64,000 nt of DNA from Nannocystis sp. RBIL2. Its GTDB lineage: Bacteria > Myxococcota_A > Polyangia > Nannocystales > Nannocystaceae. Each line of letters starts with the position of its first letter. Positions within the stretch are counted from its first letter, which is position 1. Position numbers and translations under genes: made by a program. The DNA lies in the NCBI RefSeq assembly GCF_026626745.1, contig NZ_JAPNJW010000001.1, positions 372,001 through 436,000 on the forward strand, in the 5' to 3' direction. The notes beneath the pieces are model-generated. The model saw nothing but the letters and a program-made list of their open reading frames with translations. It was not told where the DNA came from and ran no database searches. Positions 8,873-17,329 of this stretch are shown piece after piece.

Positions 8873-9982
8873 ATGCCCGTGCAGGATCGCAAGGACCCTC
8901 TCACTTACAAGGGCGCGGGCGTCGACATCAGCGCCGGCAACGAAGCCGTGCGGCGGATCAAGCGCCTCGTGGCCGGGACACGCCGGCCCGAGCAGATCGG
9001 CGACATCGGCGGCTTCGCCGGGCTCATGGGCTTGCCCACGGGCGTCGGCGATCCCGTGCTCGTCGCCTGCACCGACGGCGTGGGCACGAAGTTGCTCGTG
9101 GCGATCGCGCTCGACCGCCACGACACCGTCGGCGTCGACCTCGTGGCTATGAACGTCAACGATCTGCTGGTCACCGGCGCGAGCACGCTCTTCGTGCTCG
9201 ACTACATCGCCTGCGACCGGGTCGTGCCCGAGCGCATCGAGGCCCTCGTGAGCGGCATCGTCGACGGCTGCAAGCAGGCCCGCTGCGCCCTGCTCGGCGG
9301 CGAGACGGCCGAGCTGCCCGGCCTCTACGCCCCTGACCACTACGACCTCGCCGCGTTCGCCGTCGGCGTCGTCGATCGCAGCAAGATGCTCGGCCCCACC
9401 CGCGTGAAGAGCGGCGACGTCGTCCTCGGCCTGCGCTCGAGCGGGCTCCACAGCAACGGCTACAGCCTCGCGCGCAAGGCCCTGCTGGACCCCGCCCACG
9501 CCGGCCTGTCGTTCGCCGATCGCCTGCCGGGCGATCCCGCCGGCCGCAGCGTCGGCGAGGCCCTGCTCGCGCCGACACGGATCTACGAGCCTGCGTTCGC
9601 GGCCCTGCGAGGGCTCGAGCACGCCCCGCTGCACGGCGCCGCGCACATTACCGGCGGCGGCCTGCTCGAGAACCCGGCGCGCGCGCTCGCCGACGACCTC
9701 GCGCTCGAGCTCGACCTCTCGTCGCTCGAGCTCCCGCCCGTGCTCGCCGCGATCGCCGCCCAGGGCGTCGGCGTGCGCGAGCTGCTGCGCACCTTCAACT
9801 GCGGCGTCGGCATGCTGCTGTACGTCGATCCCGCGCACGTCGACGTCGTCCGCGGCGCGCTGGCTGCCATCGGCGAGGAGCCGTACACGCTCGGCCGCGT
9901 GCTCCCCCGCCCCGCCGCCGTCGCGCCGCAGGTGCGCCTGTCCGGCGCGAGCTGGATGGGCGGCGCAGTCGAGGTCGAGTAA
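8873..9982 (+). CDS. purM: Phosphoribosylformylglycinamidine cyclo-ligase (AIR synthetase)
   Basis: 369 residues. PurM signatures are clear: TYKGAGVDISAGNEAV at the start, VACTDGVGTK (nucleotide loop), DLVAMNVNDLLVTGA, and LLGGETAELPGLY. It catalyses the fifth step of purine synthesis. The start at MPVQDRKD gives the normal length, and the long upstream open frame is antisense to accD and folC. It ends just before a perfect palindrome in the convergent gap. Confidence 0.96.
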   Translation: MPVQDRKDPLTYKGAGVDISAGNEAVRRIKRLVAGTRRPEQIGDIGGFAGLMGLPTGVGDPVLVACTDGVGTKLLVAIALDRHDTVGVDLVAMNVNDLLVTGASTLFVLDYIACDRVVPERIEALVSGIVDGCKQARCALLGGETAELPGLYAPDHYDLAAFAVGVVDRSKMLGPTRVKSGDVVLGLRSSGLHSNGYSLARKALLDPAHAGLSFADRLPGDPAGRSVGEALLAPTRIYEPAFAALRGLEHAPLHGAAHITGGGLLENPARALADDLALELDLSSLELPPVLAAIAAQGVGVRELLRTFNCGVGMLLYVDPAHVDVVRGALAAIGEEPYTLGRVLPRPAAVAPQVRLSGASWMGGAVEVE

Positions 9983-9985
9983 TCG

Positions 9986-10085
9986 GCTGTCCCGCGGGAC
10001 AGCTGATTCTGTCCCTCGGGCCAGGCGGCCGGGCCTGCGAGGAAGCTGTCTCTCGAGACATGTGCGCCGGCAGGCCGGGCGTCTG
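9986..10085. repeat. Palindromes in the convergent gap after purM
   Basis: GCTGTCCCGCGGGACAGC (9986-10003) is a perfect 18-nt palindrome. TGTCTC-TC-GAGACA lies at 10047-10060, framed by a long imperfect stem whose arms lie at about 10020-10038 and 10068-10085. It is probably a bidirectional terminator region. Confidence 0.6.
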
Positions 10086-10102
10086 GCCGGCGCTCGCGCC
10101 CG

Positions 10103-10588
10103 CTACGGCACGCGATCGAGCACCGTCGTGGAGCCCATGTTCTCCGTGATCATCTGAGTCACGACCAGCTCGGTCGCCGTCAGCTTGTCGAGCGAGTACT
10201 CGACCGTGCCGAACGCCGAGATCACGAGCCCGTCCGCGGTCAGGACGAACGTCCCCTCGGCCTCGTTGCCGCCCTTCTTCACGAAGCGTCCGCCGTCCTC
10301 GAAGGTCCAGGCGCCCTCGACGATCGGCTGCTCCGGCGGGCGCGGCTTGCCGTCCTGGATGTACACGATGTGCCGGATGTTCCAGGTGCCGAGCAGCCCC
10401 TTCGGGTCGACGGCCGCCTGCTTGGTGGCGGCCGGGATCGGCTCCGGCGGCTGGTTCACCAGCTCCTCGGCGGTCTTCACGAGGTCGTGCGCGCCCGCCT
10501 CCTCCGCCCTCGACGCGGCCGGCGGCGACTCGCTTTTGCTTTCGCACGCCGCCGTCACCAGCAAGACGCTCATCACCGACCGACGCAT
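10103..10588 (-). CDS. Small lipocalin-like lipoprotein
   Basis: 161 residues. The lipobox V-T-A-A-C ends at Cys15. After a helical, Pro-rich linker, the C-terminal part (LLGTWNIRHIVYIQDG ... GAWTFEDGGRFVKKGG) looks like the lipocalin-like domain often seen in small bacterial lipoproteins, with beta strands around a GTW motif. No enzymatic residues are visible. Start chosen for the lipobox and for the TAGCGT element 7 nt upstream. Ligand and role unknown. Confidence 0.7.
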   Translation of the reverse strand: MRRSVMSVLLVTAACESKSESPPAASRAEEAGAHDLVKTAEELVNQPPEPIPAATKQAAVDPKGLLGTWNIRHIVYIQDGKPRPPEQPIVEGAWTFEDGGRFVKKGGNEAEGTFVLTADGLVISAFGTVEYSLDKLTATELVVTQMITENMGSTTVLDRVP

Positions 10589-10595
10589 GACGGCG

Positions 10596-10601
10596 ACGCT
10601 A
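10596..10601 (-). promoter_or_regulatory. -10 element TAGCGT, leaderless-type
   Basis: On the minus strand TAGCGT ends 7 nt before the ATG at 10588. Confidence 0.45.
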
Positions 10602-10666
10602 ACAGAGCTCGTCGCCGGCAGCAACGCCAATCGAGCGCGAGGCGCCCTCTCGCTCGCGGGGAGAAG

Positions 10667-10697
10667 ACCTCGCCCGAAGGACCTGCCCCGAAAGACA
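10667..10697. repeat. Weak CCTGCCC/GACAG palindrome units
   Basis: Two units, CGCCCGAAGGACC and TGCCCCGAAAGACAG, resemble degraded copies of the window-wide element. They lie between two minus-strand genes. Confidence 0.35.
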
Positions 10698-10716
10698 GAT
10701 CGCCGCAGGCTCCGGC

Positions 10717-11055
10717 TCAGCCGGCCTTGCTGCCGCCGAGGCAGGGCGGGCTCTTGGCCGCCTGCCCGCCGCGGGCCTGCCACTGCTCGGGCGTCAGCGC
10801 CTCGATCGCCAGCGCGTGCAGCCCGGAGCGCAGCTCCTCGGCCGCGGCCGCGTTGACCTCGCGGTGGCGCGCCACCAGCGACTTGCCGGCGAAGCCGGCG
10901 CTGACCACCACCACGCGGAAGTGGCTCTCCGCGCCCTTCGGAACCGCGTGCATGTGGCTCTCGTCGCGCACCTCGAGGTGCTCGGGCGCGAACGCGGCCG
11001 TCAGCGCCTCGCTCAGCGCCCGCGCCCGCCTGCCCGAAGGGACAGCCTCGCTCAC
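10717..11055 (-). CDS. BolA-family protein
   Basis: 112 residues from GTG 11055, which overlaps the stop of the upstream Fe-S oxidoreductase as GTGA. The BolA fold signature is evident: [24 protein letters not shown], then [16 protein letters not shown] and [13 protein letters not shown]. BolA proteins pair with monothiol glutaredoxins in iron-sulfur trafficking or act as stress regulators; coupling to a multi-cluster Fe-S enzyme here fits the first role. Codons 3-7 (AVPSG) fall in a TGCCC-GAA-GGGACA unit, so the N-terminus may derive from the palindromic element. The last ten residues are Gly/Lys/Pro-rich. Confidence 0.85.
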   Translation of the reverse strand: MSEAVPSGRRARALSEALTAAFAPEHLEVRDESHMHAVPKGAESHFRVVVVSAGFAGKSLVARHREVNAAAAEELRSGLHALAIEALTPEQWQARGGQAAKSPPCLGGSKAG

Positions 11056-13157
11056 GCGCTCGCCTCCGGGCGCGGCGCCTCGGGCGGAAGCTGCTGGGCG
11101 ACCACCACCGCGAGGTCCATGACCTCGACTGCCTCGTCCTTGCCGAGCGCCTTGAGGCCGTCGGACAGCATCGTGTGGCAGAACGGGCAGCCGACCGCGA
11201 CCGCGTTGGCGCCGCCCTCGGCGACCTCCTTGGCGCGGTTGATGTTGACGCGCTTGGCCGGCTCCTCCTCCATCCACATACGGCCACCGCCGGCGCCGCA
11301 GCAGAACCCGTGCTCGCGGTTGCGCTGCAGCTCCTGGACCTTGCCCTTGCCGCGGGTCGCGTGCTCGAGGATCTCGCGCGGCGCGTCGTAGACTCCGTTC
11401 CAGCGGCCCAGGTAGCACGAGTCGTGGTACGTGAACGTGCGCTCGCTGGTGTGGTCGAGCTTGAGCTTGCCCGCCTGCAGCAGGTGCGTGATGAGCTGGC
11501 TGTGGTGGATGACCTCGTAGTTGCCGCCGAACTGCGGGTACTCGTTCTTGATCGTGTGGAAGCAGTGCGGGCACGAGGCGATCACCTTGGTGACCTTGGC
11601 CTCGTTGAGGGTGTCGACGTTCTCCTGCGCCAGCGTCTGGAACGCCATCTCGGCGCCGAGGCGACGCAGCGTGTCGCCGGTGCACTTCTCGCGCTTGCCG
11701 AGCACCGCGAACTTCACGTTCGCGGCCTGCAGCACCCTGGCCAGCGCGCGCGTGGTCTTCTTGGCGTTGTCGTCGTAGGCGCCGGCGCAGCCGACGAACA
11801 GCAGGTACTCGGCGTCCGGCACGTCGTCGATGAGCGGCACCTCGAGCCCCTCGGCCCACTTCATGCGGTCGTCCTGCGGCAGGCTCCACGGGTTGCCGGC
11901 GCCCTCGATGTTGCCGAGCACGCGCGTGACCTCGCCGGGCGTGCGGCCCGACTCGTCGTTGAGCACGATGTGCTGGCGCATCTGCAGGATCTTCAGCGGG
12001 TGCTCGATGAACACCGGGCACACCTCCTGGCACGCCCCGCAGGTCGTGCAGGCCCACAGCGTCGCGTCCTTGACGCGGCCACCGACCAGCGGCGGCAGGG
12101 CCCCGAGGTCGGCCTTGATCTTGTCGATGATCGACTTGTTCGGCCCCTCCGCCGCGTCGTCCTTGAGCGAGCCGCCCGCCTTCTGCAGCTTGACCAGCAG
12201 CTTGCCGCGCTCCTTCATCTCGTCCTTGAGGTCGTGGATGAGGTGCATCGGCGACAACGGCTTCTCGGTCGCGAACGCCGGGCAGTACATCGTGCAGCGA
12301 GCGCACTCGGTGCACGAGTAGTTGTCGAGGAGGCTCTTCCAGGTGAAGTCCTCGACCTTGCCCACGCCCCAGTTGTCGAACAGCGGCTCGGCGTTGGGGT
12401 CGGTCGGCTCGCCGTCGAACAGCTTGGCCTTCGGCATCGCCCCGCGCTGGCCCTGGCGGCGCAGCAGGATGTTCGGCGCCGAGGTCAGCACGTGGATGTG
12501 CTTCGAGAACGGCAGGTAGTTGAGGAAGGCCAGGACGATGCCCATGTGGACCCACCAACACACCTCCGAAGCGATGTGGGCGAAGTGCGGGTCCATCCCC
12601 TTGAACAGGCCGCTGATCGCCGCGGACACCGGCGCCCCGCCGGCGTAGTGCCCCGATCCCGCGATCTCGAACGCATGGTGGCCGAAGTGGCTGATGCACA
12701 GCAGGCTGATCGCCGACAGGATCAGCATCGCGTCGAGGCTCAGCGGCACGAACGGCGGGCGGATGAAGCGGCGCGTGATCGCGTAGGCGATCGCGGCGAC
12801 GACGATCACGTTGGCGACGTCGACCACCGCCATCACGCCGCGGTAGACCGCGTCGGGCATGAGCAGCGAGAGGTTCATGCCCGGGCCGAACAGGCCGGAC
12901 AGGCCCATGTCGACCGTGGCGATCGTCAGGATGAGGAAGCCCCAGTAGATGGGCAGGTGGTGCCAGCTCCGCTTCTCCTCGACGACCTTGCCCTGGCCGA
13001 AGAAGAAGGCCATCAGGCTGGCGATCCGCTGGGCCCAGGTCTCCTTGAGATCCGACGGGCGGCCGAGCGCGACGGTGCGGACCAGCGCCGACACGGAGTA
13101 GGTGAAGAGGCCGAGCGAGAACGCGACGGCGGCGGCGAAAGCGATCTGCTTGAGCAT
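11052..13157 (-). CDS. Membrane-anchored (Fe-S) oxidoreductase, ETF:quinone/heterodisulfide reductase type
   Basis: 701 residues. The N-terminal third has about six transmembrane segments, the layout of NarI/HdrE-type cytochrome subunits. A two-cluster ferredoxin domain follows ([12 protein letters not shown] and [12 protein letters not shown]), then two cysteine-rich CCG domains ([31 protein letters not shown]). This architecture (FadF/EtfD-like) carries electrons from electron-transfer flavoprotein to the quinone pool in fatty-acid oxidation; that role is inferred because no ETF genes lie nearby. Start MLKQ chosen over the upstream ATG because a TATAGC element sits 25 nt ahead. Coupled to the BolA gene by a GTGA overlap. 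Confidence 0.85.
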   Translation of the reverse strand: MLKQIAFAAAVAFSLGLFTYSVSALVRTVALGRPSDLKETWAQRIASLMAFFFGQGKVVEEKRSWHHLPIYWGFLILTIATVDMGLSGLFGPGMNLSLLMPDAVYRGVMAVVDVANVIVVAAIAYAITRRFIRPPFVPLSLDAMLILSAISLLCISHFGHHAFEIAGSGHYAGGAPVSAAISGLFKGMDPHFAHIASEVCWWVHMGIVLAFLNYLPFSKHIHVLTSAPNILLRRQGQRGAMPKAKLFDGEPTDPNAEPLFDNWGVGKVEDFTWKSLLDNYSCTECARCTMYCPAFATEKPLSPMHLIHDLKDEMKERGKLLVKLQKAGGSLKDDAAEGPNKSIIDKIKADLGALPPLVGGRVKDATLWACTTCGACQEVCPVFIEHPLKILQMRQHIVLNDESGRTPGEVTRVLGNIEGAGNPWSLPQDDRMKWAEGLEVPLIDDVPDAEYLLFVGCAGAYDDNAKKTTRALARVLQAANVKFAVLGKREKCTGDTLRRLGAEMAFQTLAQENVDTLNEAKVTKVIASCPHCFHTIKNEYPQFGGNYEVIHHSQLITHLLQAGKLKLDHTSERTFTYHDSCYLGRWNGVYDAPREILEHATRGKGKVQELQRNREHGFCCGAGGGRMWMEEEPAKRVNINRAKEVAEGGANAVAVGCPFCHTMLSDGLKALGKDEAVEVMDLAVVVAQQLPPEAPRPEASA

Positions 13158-13261
13158 GGCAGGGCGGGCTTTGGGCAAGCACGCTATACCACAGGGCAGA
13201 GGCCAGCGTTCGCCTCTGCGCGCGAGACCGCGCCCCGGCGAATTCTCCCGCATTTTCCGTG

Positions 13262-14737
13262 ATGGTCCCGTCCGATCAGCGCCCCGACCGCGAGCCGTCT
13301 CCCGGCCCCCGTGGCCGCGCGCCCGACCTGCTCCTCATCAGCGACCTCCACCTCGGATCCCACCTCAAACCGCGGATGCGCGGCGAGTACGTCCACCTCG
13401 CCGTCGACATCGACCGCGGCCTGCCCCGCTTCCTCGACCACTACGCCCGCGGCTCCGGGCGCTGGCAGCTCGTCATCAACGGCGACTTCATCGACTTCTG
13501 GAACGTCGAGGTCGGCCAGGAGAAGCGCCTCGTCGGCGAGGCCCTCGCGGTCCATCGCCTCCACGCCGTGCTCGACGCCTACCCGGGCGTCGAGGACGCG
13601 CTGGTCCGCTTCCTCGCAGCCGGCCACAACATCGTGTTCGTGGTCGGCAACCACGACGCCGAGTTCCTCTACCCCGGCGTCCGCCGCGCCCTCACCGAAC
13701 GCCTCTACGCCGGCCTGGGCGAGGCCTCCCTCACGATCACGCACACGGGCAGCCCGCGCCTCGACCAGGTCGCGCGCGTGCGGTTCGTGCCGTGGTTCCT
13801 GTGCGAAGCCGGCGGCGTGTGGATCGAGCATGGACACGTGTTCGACGCCGCCTGTCACACGGGACAGATGCTGGCCCCGACGCGCGGCGGCCGCCTGGTC
13901 CAGTCGCTGGCGGAGGTGGCGACGCGCAGCTTCACCAACGCGATGCCGGAGATCGACTACGACGCGGCCGACAAGTTCATCACCCCGTGGGACTACATCC
14001 GCTGGGCCTGGGCCCGCGGCCTTCGCTTCATCCTCTACGCGATCATGCTGTACTTCCGGATGGCCTTCCGCCTGCTGGCGCTGTGGGCCCGCACCGGCCG
14101 GGTCGATCGCGCCGGCCAGGCGATGCACGTCGCCCGCCTCGAGCGGATCGCCGCCACCGCCGGCCTGCAGATGAGCACCCTGACCGCGCTGCAGTCGATG
14201 GCCCCGCCCCCCGCGTCGGCCACCGTCGCCGGCGTCCTCCGGATCACCGCCCTCGACGCGATCCTCAGCGTCCTCGCCTGCCTCGGGATCGGCGTCGGCC
14301 TCGCCGCGGCGGTCGGCGCCCCGACCGTCGCCGGCCTCGCCGCCGGCGCCCTGCTCGGCTGGCTGTCGATCCGCCGCCTCCGCAAGCGCCGCCGCCCGCG
14401 GGCCATCGCCGACGACATGGCCCGCGTCGCCTGCGACGTCGGCCGCGCCACCGGCGTGCCCCTGGTCCTCATGGGCCACAGCCACAACGGCGTGATCGCC
14501 CGCAACGACGAGGTCGTCTACGCCAACAGCGGCTGCTTCCTCGACGGCTCCCACCTGGTCGTCCGCCGCGACCACGCCACCGGCCGCCTCGAGAAGGTCG
14601 AGCTCCGCGCCTGGCGCAACGACGCAGTGGTCGTCCTCGACGCCGCCCCCCTACCCCCGGCCCCGTCCGCGCGCCCCAGCGACGAGGTCGTCGCCGACCG
14701 CTCGCTCTCGGACATGCCCGTGACGACAGGTGCTTGA
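13262..14737 (+). CDS. Membrane-associated metallophosphoesterase
   Basis: 491 residues. All calcineurin-type motifs are present: [11 protein letters not shown] (Asp-x-His), [27 protein letters not shown] and LMGHSHNG. Unusually, about 200 residues separate the N-terminal motifs from the last one and include one hydrophobic helix ([14 protein letters not shown]) and a strong two-helix membrane hairpin around residues 320-370. The catalytic site is therefore built on both sides of a membrane insertion. Substrate unknown (UDP-diacylglucosamine, nucleotide or phospholipid are possible). The tail (DMPVTTGA) is encoded by a palindromic element, suggesting the C-terminus was extended or replaced by it. 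Confidence 0.85.
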   Translation: MVPSDQRPDREPSPGPRGRAPDLLLISDLHLGSHLKPRMRGEYVHLAVDIDRGLPRFLDHYARGSGRWQLVINGDFIDFWNVEVGQEKRLVGEALAVHRLHAVLDAYPGVEDALVRFLAAGHNIVFVVGNHDAEFLYPGVRRALTERLYAGLGEASLTITHTGSPRLDQVARVRFVPWFLCEAGGVWIEHGHVFDAACHTGQMLAPTRGGRLVQSLAEVATRSFTNAMPEIDYDAADKFITPWDYIRWAWARGLRFILYAIMLYFRMAFRLLALWARTGRVDRAGQAMHVARLERIAATAGLQMSTLTALQSMAPPPASATVAGVLRITALDAILSVLACLGIGVGLAAAVGAPTVAGLAAGALLGWLSIRRLRKRRRPRAIADDMARVACDVGRATGVPLVLMGHSHNGVIARNDEVVYANSGCFLDGSHLVVRRDHATGRLEKVELRAWRNDAVVVLDAAPLPPAPSARPSDEVVADRSLSDMPVTTGA

Positions 14738-14766
14738 GAGCATGTCCTTCTAGACATGTCTTGAGA
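14710..14766. repeat. GGACATG/CATGTCC palindrome cluster at a gene 3' end
   Basis: Four units (GGACATGCCC, GACAGGTGC, GCATGTCCTTC, TAGACATGTC) run from the last codons of the metallophosphoesterase gene into the convergent gap. Confidence 0.6.
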
Positions 14767-14858
14767 GCCAGATTGCCGCGGAGCCACGGACCGCAAACGC
14801 CGACCGCTGGGGACGGCCGACGCGTACTCGCGGACCGCTACGCCGCCTGCGTTCGCGC

Positions 14859-16676
14859 TCAGTAGGCGACAGCCGCGCCGCCGTCGCGGGCGATGTCGGC
14901 GACCGCGCGATAGCCCTGCGTCTTCGGATCGACCTCGATCGAGTTGGCGTGGCCGATCGACGGCCACTCGGCGATCGTGTGCCCCTTGGCCTTGAGCCCC
15001 TCGACCGTCGCGGGGTCGAGGGTCGGCTCGGTGACGATCCGGTCCGGCATCCATTGATGATGAACCCGCGGCGCCTTCACCGCCTGGTCGATGGTCGCCC
15101 CGTAGTCGATGAGCGCCCGCACGATCTGGGTCACCGTCGTCGAGATCGTCGAGCCCCCGGGCGTGCCGACCACCGCACGCAGCTTGCCGTCCTTGACGAG
15201 GATCGTCGGGCTCATGCTCGACAGCATGCGCTTGCCCGGCTCGATCTTGTTCTGCTCGCCCTGCACCAGCCCGAACGTGTTGGGCGAGCCCGGCTTGACC
15301 GAGAAGTCGTCCATCTCGTTGTTGAGCAGCACCCCCGTGCCCGGCACGACCACCTTGGCGCCGAAGCCGGTGTTGAGCGTGTAGGTGTTGGCGACCGCGT
15401 TGCCGAGCACGTCGACCACCGAGTAGTGCGTGGTCTGCATCGACGTCTTGGTGCCGATCCCCGCCGCGATCTTCGACGACGGCGTCGCCTTGTTCGGGTC
15501 GATGTCCGCCAGCCGCGACTGCAGGTAGGACGGGTCGGTCAGCTGCGCCAGCGGGATCTTCACGAACGCCGGATCGCCGAGCAGGAAGTTGCGGTCGGCA
15601 TAGGTGCGCCGCGCCGACTCGACGTAGAGGTGCAGCTCGTCGACGCTGAGCCACGGCTTCTCGTAGATCTTCAGGATCTCGCGCGCCGCCAGCAGCTGGC
15701 GCAGGACCACCCCGCCCCCGGACGGCGGCGGCATCGTGATCACGTCGTGGTCGCGGTACTTGAAGGTGATCGGCTCGCGGGCGACCGCGCGGTACGCCTT
15801 GAGATCGTCGGCGCTCCAGATCCCTCCCAGCGCCTTGACCTCGCGCGCCAGCTTGTCGGCCAGCGGCCCCTCGTAGAACGCCCGCGGTCCCTGGTCGGCG
15901 ATCGTCTCGAGCGTGCGCGCCAGGTCCGGCTGCTTCCACACGTCCCCAGTCACGAAGGTCTCGCCCGAGGGCCGACGGTAGATCGCCGCAGCGTCCTTGT
16001 AACCGAGCTTCAGCATTCGCTCGCTGCCGGTGGTGAGATCCTCGGCGTGGAAGCTGTCGAGCTCGTGACCGTCGCGCGCCAGCGCCACTGCCGGCAGCAC
16101 GAGATCTCGCCACGGCAGGCTGCCGAATTGTTCGTGGGCCAGCGCCAGTCCCGCGACGGTCCCCGGGATCCCCGCCGCCTTCGGCCCCTCGACGCTCTCG
16201 CGGGTCGGGTTGCCCTTGGCGTCGAGATACATGGTCGGCGTAGCCGCCGCCGGCGCGACCTCGCGGTAGTCGATCGCGGCGGTGCGACCGTCGGCCATGC
16301 GGATGACCATGAACCCGCCCCCGCCGAGGTTGCCCGCGCTCGGGTGGGTCACCGCCAGGGCCAGGCCCACCGCCACCGCCGCGTCGACCGCGTTGCCGCC
16401 CTTCTTCAAGATCGCCACGCCGACCTCGCTGGCGTGGCGCTCGGCGGAGGTCACCGCCCCGTGAATCCCCACCGCCGTCGCGGGATCGCTCGCATCCTTC
16501 TCGGGGAGCGATCTCCCGCTGGCGGCCCCGTGCTCGACCGATTCTTGCGCGGCCGGCGCGTTCGACGGGCCGGGAGTCGGGGTCGCCGCAGGGGTGGCGG
16601 GCCTGCACGCCAGCGCCCCCGCGACGAGCCAGAGCGTCAGAGCCAGGGATACGGACGATTTTGAAGGCGCAGGCAT
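14859..16676 (-). CDS. ggt: Gamma-glutamyltransferase (lipoprotein form)
   Basis: 605 residues. Lipobox A-L-A-C at Cys24, then a Pro/Thr linker. The Ggt fold shows GGGFMVIRMADG, IDYREVAPAA, and the self-cleavage site MQTTHYSVVD with predicted nucleophile Thr415; GTPGGSTI is the C-terminal signature. The proenzyme would cut itself into two chains and hydrolyse or transfer gamma-glutamyl groups from glutathione in the periplasm. Most Ggt proteins are soluble exports, so the lipid anchor is a lineage trait. A TAAGGT element lies 7 nt before the chosen ATG. Confidence 0.93.
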   Translation of the reverse strand: MPAPSKSSVSLALTLWLVAGALACRPATPAATPTPGPSNAPAAQESVEHGAASGRSLPEKDASDPATAVGIHGAVTSAERHASEVGVAILKKGGNAVDAAVAVGLALAVTHPSAGNLGGGGFMVIRMADGRTAAIDYREVAPAAATPTMYLDAKGNPTRESVEGPKAAGIPGTVAGLALAHEQFGSLPWRDLVLPAVALARDGHELDSFHAEDLTTGSERMLKLGYKDAAAIYRRPSGETFVTGDVWKQPDLARTLETIADQGPRAFYEGPLADKLAREVKALGGIWSADDLKAYRAVAREPITFKYRDHDVITMPPPSGGGVVLRQLLAAREILKIYEKPWLSVDELHLYVESARRTYADRNFLLGDPAFVKIPLAQLTDPSYLQSRLADIDPNKATPSSKIAAGIGTKTSMQTTHYSVVDVLGNAVANTYTLNTGFGAKVVVPGTGVLLNNEMDDFSVKPGSPNTFGLVQGEQNKIEPGKRMLSSMSPTILVKDGKLRAVVGTPGGSTISTTVTQIVRALIDYGATIDQAVKAPRVHHQWMPDRIVTEPTLDPATVEGLKAKGHTIAEWPSIGHANSIEVDPKTQGYRAVADIARDGGAAVAY

Positions 16677-16683
16677 GGCCGGA

Positions 16684-16689
16684 ACCTTA
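16684..16689 (-). promoter_or_regulatory. -10 element TAAGGT, leaderless-type
   Basis: On the minus strand TAAGGT ends 7 nt before the ggt ATG at 16676. Confidence 0.45.
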
Positions 16690-16747
16690 CATGGCCTCCC
16701 TCGGACTGTCGCGCCATTCGCACCCTCGCGTCGGCCCGAATTCGTGC

Positions 16748-16776
16748 TTGACACTCCGAGAGGCTTGGAGCATCCT
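16748..16776 (+). promoter_or_regulatory. Promoter of the tRNA-Gln/tRNA-Glu operon
   Basis: TTGACA (16748-16753), a 17-nt spacer and CATCCT (16771-16776) lie about 85 nt upstream of tRNA-Gln on the same strand. It is the best sigma70-type match in the gap. Confidence 0.55.
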
Positions 16777-16860
16777 CCCCCCACCTCGGACGCGCCCAGG
16801 GGGCGGCCCAAACCGACTCGGTTCGAGCCACCAACACCCCCCTCGGCGCCTCGCCCTTCT

Positions 16861-16931
16861 TCGGGGATCGTCTAATGGTAGGACTGCGGTTTCTGGTACC
16901 GCCTATCGGGGTTCGAATCCCTGTCCCCGAA
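16861..16931 (+). tRNA. tRNA-Gln (anticodon CTG)
   Basis: 71 nt without encoded CCA. Acceptor arms TCGGGGA and TCCCCGA pair fully. The anticodon stem GCGGT/ACCGC encloses the loop TTCTGGT, giving CTG. The T-arm CGGGG-TTCGAAT-CCCTG is regular. It reads CAG glutamine codons, which dominate in this GC-rich genome. Confidence 0.95.
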
Positions 16932-16952
16932 CTACCACGTCCGAAGGTTTCT

Positions 16953-17024
16953 GGCCCTGTAGTCTAGCGGTTAGGACGTTGGCCTCTCACGCCGAAAGCT
17001 CGGGTTCAAGTCCCGACAGGGTCA
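16953..17024 (+). tRNA. tRNA-Glu (anticodon CTC)
   Basis: 72 nt. Acceptor arms GGCCCTG and CAGGGTC pair with one G-T. The anticodon stem TTGGC/GCCGA encloses CTCTCAC, giving CTC. The T-arm CTCGGGTTCAAGTCCCGA is regular. It lies 21 nt after tRNA-Gln and ends just before a strong terminator, so both are one transcript. Confidence 0.95.
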
Positions 17025-17032
17025 CTCACTCG

Positions 17033-17068
17033 AAAGCCCTCAGCACCCGCTGAGGGCTTTCCTCTTTT
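17033..17068 (+). terminator. Rho-independent terminator of the tRNA operon
   Basis: AAAGCCCTCAGC (17033-17044) pairs perfectly with GCTGAGGGCTTT (17049-17060) around an ACCC loop, followed by CCTCTTTT. Confidence 0.9.
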
Positions 17069-17091
17069 GGTCTCACGAACTCCGGCGGCCC

Positions 17092-17127
17092 AAAAAACGA
17101 CGCCGCAGCGACTGCTCGCTGCGGCGT
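17092..17127 (-). terminator. Orphan minus-strand intrinsic terminator
   Basis: ACGCCGCAGCGA (17100-17111) pairs with TCGCTGCGGCGT (17116-17127). Read on the minus strand, the hairpin is followed by TTTTTT (17097-17092). No minus-strand gene is evident upstream of it; the roughly 200 nt to its right (17128-17329) hold no convincing protein gene. It may end a small RNA or block antisense transcription into the tRNAs. Confidence 0.7.
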
Positions 17128-17317
17128 GATGGGTCACACGTTGAGGTCGGAGGACCAGCGGGCCGGCGGGTGACCCACCCGGGCACCGGCGAAGGTGCTC
17201 GGGGGCGCGCGGGTCGTCGCGTCGGCCGTGTTCCTTGGAACCCGCTTCGAGGCGATTTTCCGGGCGCCACGAACGGCGACGCAGGCGCGAAAAATTCGTC
17301 GACCCGGACCACCTTGC

Positions 17318-17323
17318 TATCCT
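17318..17323 (+). promoter_or_regulatory. -10 element TATCCT, leaderless-type
   Basis: TATCCT ends 6 nt before the GTG start at 17330. Confidence 0.5.
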
Positions 17324-17329
17324 GCGAGC

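Noticed and set aside
13184..14575. 463-codon minus-strand open frame
   Set aside because: Exact antisense of the metallophosphoesterase gene; low-complexity translation.
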